Source: Alphaproteobacteria bacterium
Lineage (GTDB): Bacteria > Pseudomonadota > Alphaproteobacteria > UBA2136 > UBA6156
Assembly (NCBI GenBank): GCA_027490875.1
Contig: JAIXXE010000136.1
Location: 1-7,322 of the forward strand
DNA: 7,322 bases
Reading direction: 5' to 3'
Made by a program: the position numbers and the translations under genes. Shown here in pieces: positions 1-6,588 of the stretch. The notes beneath the pieces are model-generated. The model was given only the letters and a program-made list of their open reading frames with translations, did no database searches and was not told the origin of the DNA. How positions within the stretch are numbered: position 1 is the first letter of the stretch; each line of letters begins with the position of its first letter.

Positions 1-1743
1 AGCGGCACCGAGCGCATGCGAATGACTGCAACGGGGAACTTAGGTCTCAGGACGAATGCACCCACCATCCACCTTGCCGTAGGGGATAGCGACACCGGCC
101 TGAACTGGGTGAGCGATGGCATCATCGATGTAACCGCCAATAACACAGCTGTGGCACGATTCCGAGAGGCAGGCATCGACAACGGCGGCAGTATCGGCGG
201 CCTGATGCTGCGTGGCGGCGGCTGGCGTGCCTTGGCCATGGATGGGTCGGGCAGCACCAAGTCGATGGTCATGCATTATGGTGGTGATGCTGATAACTTA
301 CTTCGGTTTGGCCGTTATGCTGATAACTTTGGGGCAAATGAAGCAAACCCATTTAGTTTTGATATGGATGCACCTGATGGGGCACTTACCATGGATGCCA
401 ATGGCGTTATACGAACAAGAGCACAATTTGAAGTAGGAGCCAATGAAACTGGCAACCGCTTTGCCTACATCGATTTCATCGGTGACGCGACTTATACTGA
501 TTATGGACTGCGGCTGCTGCGGGAAAATACTGGGGCAAATGCCGCAAGCAACCTTCAACACCGTGGCACGGGGGAATTGAACATTGCAGCTATTGAGGCT
601 GCGCCTATACGGCTTTTTACCACCAATGCCGAACGCATGCGCATTGCAGCAGGGGGCAATGTGGGGATTAACAATTCAAACCCTGAAACTCGCCTTGATG
701 TAGGGGGAACAGTGAAAGTTGGCGACGGCGGCGAGACCTGCACAGGGCCCCGTGCTGGGTCTATCCGTTGGACTGGCGCAAGATTTGAAGGGTGCAATGG
801 CACACAATGGCAAACGCTGGTGGCAGCAAACTGCCCATCTTCAGCCAACGTTTACACCTGTACAGGGGGCGCTGTAACCCTGAATGTGCCGCTTGGTTGC
901 AATACTATGCACGTTAAGGCATGGGGTGCCGGCGGTGGCGGTGGGGCGGGAAACACTGCGGTTCCCGCTCAACGCAGCCCGTTTGGGGGTGGTGCGGGCT
1001 TCGTCTCGGGCAGCATCAGCGTGGCCGCTCAGGAAACGATGACAATTTCCGTTGGGTGTGGTGGAACTCAAGGTACAAACGGATATTGGGGTACCGGAGG
1101 CGGTGGTGGTGGAGCAACGGCTGTTGTTAGAAGCGGCACCCCCCTATTTGTTGCGGGGGCAGGCGGTGGCGGCGGGCAACTGGGGAACGGTAATGACACC
1201 CAAGGCCGTGGTGGTGCTGGTGGTGCAAATACAGGAGAATCGGGTACAGATTCCCAAATGACAGGTGGAACAGGAGGGACTCAAGCGGCCGTCGGAACGG
1301 GCGGCGGTTGTGGCGGCGATAGCGGCGGTCGCGGTAACAATGGTTCTGGTTCAGCCGGTGGTAATGGTGGCGGCTACAGTGGTCCTGGCGGTGGCGGAGC
1401 TGGTGGTTGGGGCTTTGGCAACGGCGGTACTGGCGGGGCTGGTAGCTCTCAAATTGCCGGCGGCGGCGGCGGCGGCGGGTACTTTGGCGGCGGTGGTGGT
1501 TCTGGGTATTCTGGGAACTGTTATTCAACGATTCAGAATGGTAGCGGTGGTGGCGGTGGTTCCAACTTCCTTGACGCTGGAGCAACCAATACAGCAACCA
1601 CCCGGGGTTCGTCACGCACCGCAGCCAATACCGGCGACCCCGATTACGCCAGCAGTGCCGGGGAAGGTGGCTTGGGTGGTTTAGGGTCGGGTACCCAGCC
1701 GAGTGCAGGCAATGGCGGCCGGGTCGTTATACGCTTTCAATAA
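1..1743 (+). CDS. Fibre-like surface protein with glycine-rich C-terminal domain (5' partial)
   Basis: The frame is open from base 1 (SGTER before the first in-window Met at 16), so the true start lies upstream; 580 codons are visible, ending in TAA at 1741-1743. Two modules of the kind seen in phage tail-fibre, shufflon-type and secreted fibre proteins are visible: TERMRMTATGNLG at codons 3-15 and AERMRIAAGGNVG at about codons 210-222. The second is followed by NPETRLDV, then CTGPRAGSIRW and FEGCNGTQW at about 247-270. From about codon 305 to 575 the chain is glycine-rich; it opens with MHVKAWGAGGGGG and closes with GNGGRVVIRFQ, the pattern of glycine-rich tail-tip/adhesin domains. Eight cysteines lie from about codon 247 onward, which suggests an exported, disulfide-bonded protein. 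Family knowledge suggests an adhesin or fibre tip, possibly with polyglycine-II helices, but binding target and export route cannot be seen. It could be phage-derived; no other phage gene is in view. Downstream aspS is convergent. Confidence 0.8.
   Translation, partial: SGTERMRMTATGNLGLRTNAPTIHLAVGDSDTGLNWVSDGIIDVTANNTAVARFREAGIDNGGSIGGLMLRGGGWRALAMDGSGSTKSMVMHYGGDADNLLRFGRYADNFGANEANPFSFDMDAPDGALTMDANGVIRTRAQFEVGANETGNRFAYIDFIGDATYTDYGLRLLRENTGANAASNLQHRGTGELNIAAIEAAPIRLFTTNAERMRIAAGGNVGINNSNPETRLDVGGTVKVGDGGETCTGPRAGSIRWTGARFEGCNGTQWQTLVAANCPSSANVYTCTGGAVTLNVPLGCNTMHVKAWGAGGGGGAGNTAVPAQRSPFGGGAGFVSGSISVAAQETMTISVGCGGTQGTNGYWGTGGGGGGATAVVRSGTPLFVAGAGGGGGQLGNGNDTQGRGGAGGANTGESGTDSQMTGGTGGTQAAVGTGGGCGGDSGGRGNNGSGSAGGNGGGYSGPGGGGAGGWGFGNGGTGGAGSSQIAGGGGGGGYFGGGGGSGYSGNCYSTIQNGSGGGGGSNFLDAGATNTATTRGSSRTAANTGDPDYASSAGEGGLGGLGSGTQPSAGNGGRVVIRFQ
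1459..1479 (+). repeat. In-frame GGC microsatellite in the glycine-rich domain
   Basis: Six consecutive GGC codons followed by GGG encode seven glycines. The repeat unit is exactly one codon, so slippage would change glycine number without breaking the frame. Shorter GGT/GGC runs lie nearby, including 1486-1500 and 1543-1560. Confidence 0.75.
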
Positions 1744-1764
1744 CAATAAGGCCTAATACCGAGG

Positions 1765-1801
1765 AACGGTTCTTGCACGCGTAGCGCGGCAATCTTGCCA
1801 A
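1765..1801 (+). repeat. 37-bp direct repeat, copy 1
   Basis: This stretch is identical over 37 bases to 2011-2047. It contains a small dyad, TTGC-A-CGCG-TAG-CGCG-GCAA (1773-1792), and an overlapping alternative dyad, GGCAA-TC-TTGCC (1788-1799). The homology seems to continue rightward in shortened form (GGCCATG here against GGCTCCTCGCCATG after copy 2), so the ancestral unit was probably about 50 bp. It begins 21 bp after the stop of the fibre gene. No protein is encoded. Confidence 0.85.
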
Positions 1802-1818
1802 AGGCCATGTCCCTCAAG

Positions 1819-2001
1819 AAGAGTCGTCATCCCAGAAGCCAGTCTGGTCAAAAAGCTTTAGCTTTTTGGGCACCAGACGGCTATCCGGGATAACAGTCGC
1901 CCTATTCAGCTTTTCCTTTCTCACCTGTTATCCCAGATAGGCGAAGGGGGCCCAAACGCATGCTGCGTTTCCCCCTTCTGCCTTCTGGGATGACGACTCT
2001 T
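1819..2001. repeat. Inverted pair of REP-like hairpins (BIME- or MITE-like element)
   Basis: The outer arms 1819-1838 and 1982-2001 are perfectly complementary over 20 bp. Inside are two long imperfect hairpins. Left, 1829-1891: ATCCC/GGGAT, AGCC/GGCT, GTCTGGT/ACCAGAC and AAAAAGCT-TT-AGCTTTTT, about 26 paired positions. Right, 1930-1991: ATCCCAGA/TCTGGGAT, AGGC/GCCT, GAAGGGGG/CCCCCTTC and AAACGCA-TGC-TGCGTTT, about 27 paired positions. The bases of the two hairpins are inverted copies of each other while the tips are unrelated. The inner flanks, 1881-1896 and 1925-1940, also pair with one mismatch, so the whole unit can alternatively fold as a four-arm cloverleaf. It has no coding capacity. 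It resembles paired REP sequences; it may also terminate or stabilise transcripts of the convergent genes, which is inference. Confidence 0.8.
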
Positions 2002-2010
2002 TATATAGGA

Positions 2011-2047
2011 AACGGTTCTTGCACGCGTAGCGCGGCAATCTTGCCAA
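2011..2047 (+). repeat. 37-bp direct repeat, copy 2
   Basis: Exact second copy of the repeat at 1765-1801, starting 246 bp downstream of the first. The adjoining bases 2048-2063 read GTCATGGCGAGGAGCC on the minus strand. This resembles the GTCATTGCGAGGAG start of a repeat common in many bacterial genomes (from memory, unsearched). The copy lies 44 bp beyond the aspS stop, in its 3' untranslated region. The rest of the gap up to 2091 shows only a weak GGGC-AG-GCCC dyad and no convincing intrinsic terminator. Confidence 0.85.
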
Positions 2048-2091
2048 GGCTCCTCGCCATGACCCGTCTGATAAGGGTTGGTGGGCAGGCC

Positions 2092-3927
2092 CTATTTATT
2101 CCGTACCATAATACTTAATTCCTTCAGTTGCGCCTCGCTCACGGTGCTGGGCCCGCCCATCAGCAGGTCTTCGCCGCGTTGGGTCATCGGGAAGGCCACT
2201 ACCTCGCGCACCATGGTGCTTTCGGCCAGCAGCATCACCATGCGTTCCAGCCCAGCCGCGCAGCCACCATGCGGCGGGGCGCCTAAGTGAAACGCCTTCC
2301 ACATGCCCCTAAACTTATCCTTCACCAAGTCGGGCGGTAGCCCCGCAATCTCAAACGCTTTCAGCATCGCCTCGGGCAGGTGATTGCGTATCCCGCCGCT
2401 AATCAGCTCGTAGCCATTGCACACCAAGTCGTACTGAAACGCCTTGATGCTGAGCGGGTCTTGCGTTTGCAGCGCGTCCAGCCCGCCCTGCGGCATGGAA
2501 AAGGGGTTGTGCGAAAAATCCACACCCTTGCCGTCATCGCGCGGCTCGAACATCGGGAAGTCTACAATCCACGCAAACCTATACACGCCTGTTTCGTTCA
2601 GGCCGCAATCGGCCCCCAAGCGCACGCGCAGCGGGTTGAGGATTTTATGAATCGCGGGTTCCTTCCCCGCCACCATGAACACCACGTCGCCTTCGCCACA
2701 GCCACAGCGGGTGAAGAGTTCCTGCACCTGCGCCTCGCTGGCAAATTTGGTTAAGGGGCCGCCAAACGCACCTTCCTTGCGGGTGATGTAACCCGGCGCG
2801 GCAGGCGCACCGAGTGCTTCCTGTGCCCACTTGCCGATGGTATCGAACCAGCTGCGGGGCTGCGTGGTCGCGCCCTTGACGCCAATCGCGCGTACAAACC
2901 CGCCGCCGTTCACGATGCTTTTAAACACCTGAAACTCGGTCTGGGCCCAGATGTCGCTCACATCCACAATCTCCAGCGGGCAGCGCAGGTCGGGCTTGTC
3001 GCAGGCGTATTTCATCATCGCCTCGTTGTAGGGGATGTGTGGCCATTGGCCTTGCGGCGTCACCGTCATCGGGCCTTGTTTGCGGCCGTTACCGTTCCAA
3101 TCCTTAAACTCTTCAAATACGCCACCCACCACGCTTTCAGCCACGCGGAACACGTCGCTTTGCTGCACAAAGCTCATTTCCAAATCCAGTTGGTAAAAAT
3201 CGGTGGGGCAACGGTCGGCGCGGGCATCTTCATCGCGAAAGCAGGGGGCGATCTGGAAGTATTTGTCGAACCCGCTGACCATGAACAGCTGCTTGAACTG
3301 CTGCGGCGCCTGCGGCAGCGCATAGAACTTGCCCGGGTGCAGACGGCTGGGTACCAGAAAATCCCGCGCACCTTCGGGGCTGCTGGCGGTAAGGATGGGC
3401 GTTTGGTATTCCCGAAAGCCCAGGCCCCACATACGCTGGCGGATGCTGGCAATCACATCGCTGCGCAACTGAATAGTGCTGGCCACATCGGTGCGGCGTA
3501 AATCGAGGAAGCGGTAAGTCAGCTTCAGCTCTTCGGGCACGCTGTCGTCTTCCAGCGCATAGGGCAGGGGCTGGGCGCGGCTAAGCACGCTGTAGCTCTG
3601 TACTTCCAGCTCAATTTCGCCGGTCGGCAGCTTGGGGTTGGTCAGCCCTTCGCCGCGTGCCAGAACCAGCCCTTTAACCTGAATCACACTTTCCAGCCCT
3701 GTGTGGGTGATGGCTTCAATCGCCTCTGCCCCCAGTGTGTTGGGCTTGAACACCACCTGCATCAGACCGCTGGCGTCGCGGAGGTCGATGAACACCACCC
3801 CGCCGTGGTCGCGGCGGCGGAAGACCCAGCCCGCCAAGGTAACCTGTTGGCCGACCTGTGCGGCACGCAAGGTGCCACACTGGTGGGTGCGGTAGGTGGG
3901 GTTCAGCGGCAGTGGTGTCACAGACAT
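2092..3927 (-). CDS. aspS: Aspartyl-tRNA synthetase (class IIb, bacterial type)
   Basis: Charges tRNA with aspartate using ATP in the cytoplasm. The 611 residues are close to the bacterial norm of about 590-600. An N-terminal OB-fold anticodon-binding domain (about 20-115) contains GWVFRRRDHGG. The class II core follows: TPEGARD-like SSPEGARDFLVPSR (182-195), FYALPQAPQQFKQLFMVSG (201-219), motif 2 FRDEDARADR (230-239), and motif 3 GAPPHGGCAAGLER (549-562) with its conserved arginine. The bacterial GAD insertion lies between, at about 300-430. The segments DFYQLDLEMSF and YELISGGIRNHLPEAM are alphaproteobacterial in style. ATG at 3925-3927 is supported by AAAGGA (minus strand, 3936-3941) with 8-nt spacing. 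His41 in RRDHGG matches the residue described for non-discriminating AspRS in Pseudomonas aeruginosa, where E. coli has Leu. This enzyme may therefore also charge tRNA-Asn for later amidation; that is inference from one position. The gene is divergent from the ankyrin gene. Confidence 0.97.
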   Translation of the reverse strand: MSVTPLPLNPTYRTHQCGTLRAAQVGQQVTLAGWVFRRRDHGGVVFIDLRDASGLMQVVFKPNTLGAEAIEAITHTGLESVIQVKGLVLARGEGLTNPKLPTGEIELEVQSYSVLSRAQPLPYALEDDSVPEELKLTYRFLDLRRTDVASTIQLRSDVIASIRQRMWGLGFREYQTPILTASSPEGARDFLVPSRLHPGKFYALPQAPQQFKQLFMVSGFDKYFQIAPCFRDEDARADRCPTDFYQLDLEMSFVQQSDVFRVAESVVGGVFEEFKDWNGNGRKQGPMTVTPQGQWPHIPYNEAMMKYACDKPDLRCPLEIVDVSDIWAQTEFQVFKSIVNGGGFVRAIGVKGATTQPRSWFDTIGKWAQEALGAPAAPGYITRKEGAFGGPLTKFASEAQVQELFTRCGCGEGDVVFMVAGKEPAIHKILNPLRVRLGADCGLNETGVYRFAWIVDFPMFEPRDDGKGVDFSHNPFSMPQGGLDALQTQDPLSIKAFQYDLVCNGYELISGGIRNHLPEAMLKAFEIAGLPPDLVKDKFRGMWKAFHLGAPPHGGCAAGLERMVMLLAESTMVREVVAFPMTQRGEDLLMGGPSTVSEAQLKELSIMVRNK

Positions 3928-3971
3928 GCAATCAATCCTTTGGTAAAGTGGCCCTTTTTGCGCGAAGGGGC

Positions 3972-3983
3972 TTGACCTGTCAA
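3972..3983. promoter_or_regulatory. Palindrome TTGAC-CT-GTCAA in the aspS/ankyrin divergent promoter region
   Basis: A perfect 5-bp dyad with a 2-bp centre lies in the 81-90 bp between the divergent starts. Each strand reads a -35-like hexamer: TTGACC on plus and TTGACA on minus. I could not find a good -10 hexamer at 16-18 bp on either strand, so this may be an operator or shared promoter core rather than a proven promoter. Confidence 0.3.
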
Positions 3984-4000
3984 GGCAAAGACGGCTTGTT

Positions 4001-4007
4001 AAGGGGG
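4001..4007 (+). promoter_or_regulatory. Ribosome binding site deciding the ankyrin-gene start
   Basis: AAGGGGG is the only purine-rich tract near the two in-frame ATGs. It lies 10 nt upstream of 4018 and 1 nt upstream of 4009, which favours the later ATG. Confidence 0.55.
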
Positions 4008-4017
4008 AATGTTAAAC

Positions 4018-5130
4018 ATGTTACGCCGTTTAAGCCTGCCGCAGCGCCTGTTGGCGGGCGTGGCGTTCGCTTTGGTAGCCATTGTAGCGCTATGGGCTGT
4101 TCGGCACTTTGGCTGGATGGGCTATGCCGCCTACGGCACCGCCCAAACCAGTATGGTATTGGCCGACTTACCCTTTACGCCCGTGGCTGTAAGCCCAACC
4201 CGGCCACCGCGCTACCAAACTGCCACGCAGCCGAATGCCGCCACAACCAACCAGATTCAGGCAGCCGACCTGCCCGGTAACGCCTTCGCCCCCCTAAGCG
4301 ATGAAGAGCTGCTGGTGCTTGGCCGTAATGTGACCGCCACCAATGTGGATGAAGCAGCGGTGCGGCAACGGCAGTTTTTGGCGCAGATTGGCTATAGTTT
4401 TACCACCGAAGGTTTTTTTGCCGCCGCGCGGCAGGGCGATATTCGCGCCATCAATGCCTTCTTGAACACGGGAATGCCGATAGAATCTCGCAACAGCTTC
4501 AACAGCACTGCGCTCCATGCGGCCGTGGAAAGCGGCCAGCTGGGAGCCGCCGAGGTGCTCATCAAACGCGGAGCCTTGGTGGAAGCCCCCGCCAGTACCC
4601 TGCAAACACCGCTGCACCGTGCGGCGACTGTTAACAATCTGCCGATGGTTCGCCTGCTGCTTAACAATGGGGCCAACCCGAATGCGGCCACCATTGAAGG
4701 GTGGACGCCGTTGTTTGCTGCGGCGAGCAACAACAACCGGGCGATGCTCGACCTGATGATTGCCAAGGGTGCGTCGGTAAACCTGCAAGACCGTTTTGGC
4801 AACACCCCCCTTGCCTTGGCAGTGCGCAGCAATGCCGAATCGTTGGTCAAAGAGCTGCTGCGCAAGAACGCCAGCCCCAACCTGCCCGATATTACGGGGC
4901 GAACTGCGCTGCACGCCGCCGTCACGATGGGGTCGCTCCCCTTAACCAAACTGCTGCTGGAAAATGGCGCCAGCCCCGATACGGTTGACCGCGGCGGCCT
5001 AAAACCGATGGATATTGCCCTGTCGCGCAACGATTTGGCGCTGGCCAACCTGCTGCTGGCCTACGGTGCCCGGCGCCCCCACCTGATGGGCACGGGCGCC
5101 AAGGGCATTCCCGTACCTGCGGCACCATAA
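4018..5130 (+). CDS. Membrane-anchored ankyrin-repeat protein
   Basis: No specific ortholog recognised. From the chosen start the protein has 370 residues; the numbering here counts from the earlier in-frame ATG at 4009. The N-terminus is basic (RRLSLPQR) followed by a hydrophobic segment at about 14-31, fitting a signal anchor with the body on the periplasmic side by the positive-inside rule. No lipobox is seen. A Pro/Thr-rich linker (about 55-85) leads to a helical stretch and then about seven ankyrin repeats from 133 to 355. Consensus TPLHxAA-type cores are at 167, 200, 233, 266 and 299; the first and last repeats are degenerate caps. Ankyrin repeats bind proteins, but the partner is unknown. 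Start choice: AAGGGGG at 4001-4007 is 10 nt before ATG 4018 but only 1 nt before ATG 4009, so 4018 is preferred. flbD follows after 83 nt without an evident terminator. Confidence 0.88.
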   Translation: MLRRLSLPQRLLAGVAFALVAIVALWAVRHFGWMGYAAYGTAQTSMVLADLPFTPVAVSPTRPPRYQTATQPNAATTNQIQAADLPGNAFAPLSDEELLVLGRNVTATNVDEAAVRQRQFLAQIGYSFTTEGFFAAARQGDIRAINAFLNTGMPIESRNSFNSTALHAAVESGQLGAAEVLIKRGALVEAPASTLQTPLHRAATVNNLPMVRLLLNNGANPNAATIEGWTPLFAAASNNNRAMLDLMIAKGASVNLQDRFGNTPLALAVRSNAESLVKELLRKNASPNLPDITGRTALHAAVTMGSLPLTKLLLENGASPDTVDRGGLKPMDIALSRNDLALANLLLAYGARRPHLMGTGAKGIPVPAAP

Positions 5131-5213
5131 AAACCCAGAATATCGGCTGCCAATACCCGCTTGCAGCGCGTTAAGGCTTGCAGAAATCGTTACTCTTTGC
5201 CACACTCTGCCCC

Positions 5214-6572
5214 ATGATGATGGTGGTAGGGACTGGCTTGGCAAGCATGGCGCCCACAGGGGCTGCGGTGGCCGACGTGGCTGCCGCCATGGCTGGGCTA
5301 GAACACCAGCCCTACAGCCTGCTGCTCACCACCCCCGAACTGGCCGCGGCGTTGCTGGAAGCCCTGCGTGCGGCGCACCATGGCGTGCCCGTGGTGGTGG
5401 TAGGCCCGGCGCAGCCTGCTGTAGGGGCTAAATGCATTCGGCTGGGTGCAACCGAGTACCTCACCGAACCAGTCGACCCACGGCTGTTAGAGGCCCTCAA
5501 GCAGAAGTTTGCCCCCGTTGCCAAAGCGGGTGGCCCCATTGCCGGCGATGCTGTCACCCGTGCGCTGCTGCACGAGGCCAAGACCTATGCGGCCAGTCAG
5601 GCTACCGTCTTGCTCCGTGGCGAAAGCGGGGCAGGGAAGGAAGTGCTGGCGCGCTATATTCACGAGCATTCGTTGCGTAAAAACGGCCCCTTTGTGGCGG
5701 TAAACTGTGCGGCTATTCCCGAAAACCTGCTGGAAAGCGAACTGTTTGGGCATGCCAAAGGGGCTTTTACGGGTGCCATGAGCGAACGCAAAGGCAAGTT
5801 TGCGCTGGCCCACGGGGGCACGTTGTTGCTGGATGAAATCTCGGAAATGGATTTACCCTTGCAGGCCAAGCTGCTGCGCGCAATACAAGAGCGCGTCATC
5901 GACCCCGTCGGTGCCGAGAAGCCCGTGAGTGTGGATATTCGCCTCATCGCCACCACCAACCGCGCGCTGGAAGATTTTATCGCGCTGGGTAAGTTCAGGG
6001 AAGACCTCTACTTTAGGCTGAGCGTGGTGATGCTGACTCTGCCTCCGCTACGCGAGCGCCCCGGCGACATCGCCCCGCTGGCCGAGCATTTTTTAACCCA
6101 GCAAGCCAAAGCCAATGGCTATGCATCCACCCCCAAACTTAGCCCAGCCGCCCTAGCCAAGTTGCAAGGCTGCTACTGGAAGGGCAATGTAAGAGAACTG
6201 GAAAACACCCTGCACCGCGCCCTGTTGCTGGCTGGGTCGGCGGCTACCGTGCTGGAAGCAGGCCAGATTATCCTTTCGCCGATGAGCTTGGCCCACATGG
6301 GGCAAGAGGCCAACAATGTCAATGCTCATGCCAGTGTGGCCCCCGCTGCGTCGCCCTATGCGGCGGTGGCGGCCGCCTATGGTGGGCAGGGGGGGGCTGC
6401 GGCTCCGTTCATCCCCAAACGGTTGGCCGAACTGGAGCGCGAGGCGCTGGTGCAAACATTGGCCTACACCGGTGGTAACCGGCAATATGCGGCCGATGTG
6501 TTAGGGATTTCAGTCACCATTCTGCTGGAAAAACTTCAAGCCGTTGGCTTGGCCGAGCAATCCAACGCCTAG
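5214..6572 (+). CDS. flbD: FlbD-like sigma-54-dependent flagellar transcription activator
   Basis: AAA+ activator that would remodel sigma-54 RNA polymerase at flagellar promoters. Numbering is from an in-frame TTG at 5178. The N-terminal ~100 residues are a degenerate receiver: PVVVVGP and GATEYLTEPVDP match REC strands, but the phospho-acceptor Asp is absent (LLLTTPEL) and the usual LTKP Lys is Glu. The central domain has Walker A GESGAGKE (148-155), sigma-54 contact GAFTGA (195-200), Walker B GGTLLLDE (213-220), sensor I ATTNR (258-262), arginine-finger region FREDLYFR (273-280) and sensor II GNVRELEN (336-343). An Ala/Gly-rich linker (about 380-412) leads to a Fis-type HTH (415-455). The closeness to Caulobacter FlbD, including its phosphosite-free receiver, is from memory. 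ATG 5214 is chosen because MMMVVGTG aligns with the FlbD N-terminus MRLLVVGK; neither it nor TTG 5178 has a good Shine-Dalgarno. Unlike Caulobacter, no fli genes are adjacent. A glycosyltransferase gene follows after 16 nt. Confidence 0.88.
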   Translation: MMMVVGTGLASMAPTGAAVADVAAAMAGLEHQPYSLLLTTPELAAALLEALRAAHHGVPVVVVGPAQPAVGAKCIRLGATEYLTEPVDPRLLEALKQKFAPVAKAGGPIAGDAVTRALLHEAKTYAASQATVLLRGESGAGKEVLARYIHEHSLRKNGPFVAVNCAAIPENLLESELFGHAKGAFTGAMSERKGKFALAHGGTLLLDEISEMDLPLQAKLLRAIQERVIDPVGAEKPVSVDIRLIATTNRALEDFIALGKFREDLYFRLSVVMLTLPPLRERPGDIAPLAEHFLTQQAKANGYASTPKLSPAALAKLQGCYWKGNVRELENTLHRALLLAGSAATVLEAGQIILSPMSLAHMGQEANNVNAHASVAPAASPYAAVAAAYGGQGGAAAPFIPKRLAELEREALVQTLAYTGGNRQYAADVLGISVTILLEKLQAVGLAEQSNA

Positions 6573-6578
6573 TTAATG

Positions 6579-6583
6579 AAGGA
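6579..6583 (+). promoter_or_regulatory. Shine-Dalgarno site of the glycosyltransferase gene
   Basis: AAGGA with 5-nt spacing to ATG 6589 sits in the 16-nt gap after the flbD stop. It fixes the start and supports coupled expression from one transcript. Confidence 0.6.
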
Positions 6584-6588
6584 TTATC

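Noticed and set aside
1127..1615. 162-codon minus-strand ORF, rich in His and Arg
   Set aside because: It is the antisense shadow of the glycine-rich GGN codons, which read as His/Arg/Pro-type codons in reverse; no family features and no ribosome site.
1765..2047. Possible CRISPR array, because a 37-bp repeat occurs twice
   Set aside because: Only two copies, separated by a 209-bp region that itself contains structured repeats; no third copy and no cas gene.
1744..2091. Possible tRNA or small RNA gene, because the element can fold as a cloverleaf
   Set aside because: The arms are far too long for tRNA, there is no T-loop (GTTCRA) or anticodon arm arrangement and no CCA end; the symmetry is better explained by inverted REP-like copies.
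3037..3501. 154-codon plus-strand ORF inside aspS
   Set aside because: It is antisense to the conserved catalytic core of aspS, whose motifs are intact; shadow ORF of GC-rich coding DNA.
4294..5048. Minus-strand ORFs of about 206 and 218 codons opposite the ankyrin gene
   Set aside because: The ankyrin repeats on the plus strand are clear and continuous; the opposite frames show no recognisable domain.
5131..5213. Possible sigma-54 promoter (TGGCAC-N5-TTGC) before flbD
   Set aside because: TGCCAAT and CTTGCAG occur, but the -24 GG and the correct spacing to GC at -12 are absent on the plus strand.
5178..5213. TTG start 12 codons upstream of the chosen flbD start
   Set aside because: AAGG is only 1 nt from the TTG, and the FlbD family N-terminus aligns with the ATG at 5214; the extension cannot be fully excluded.
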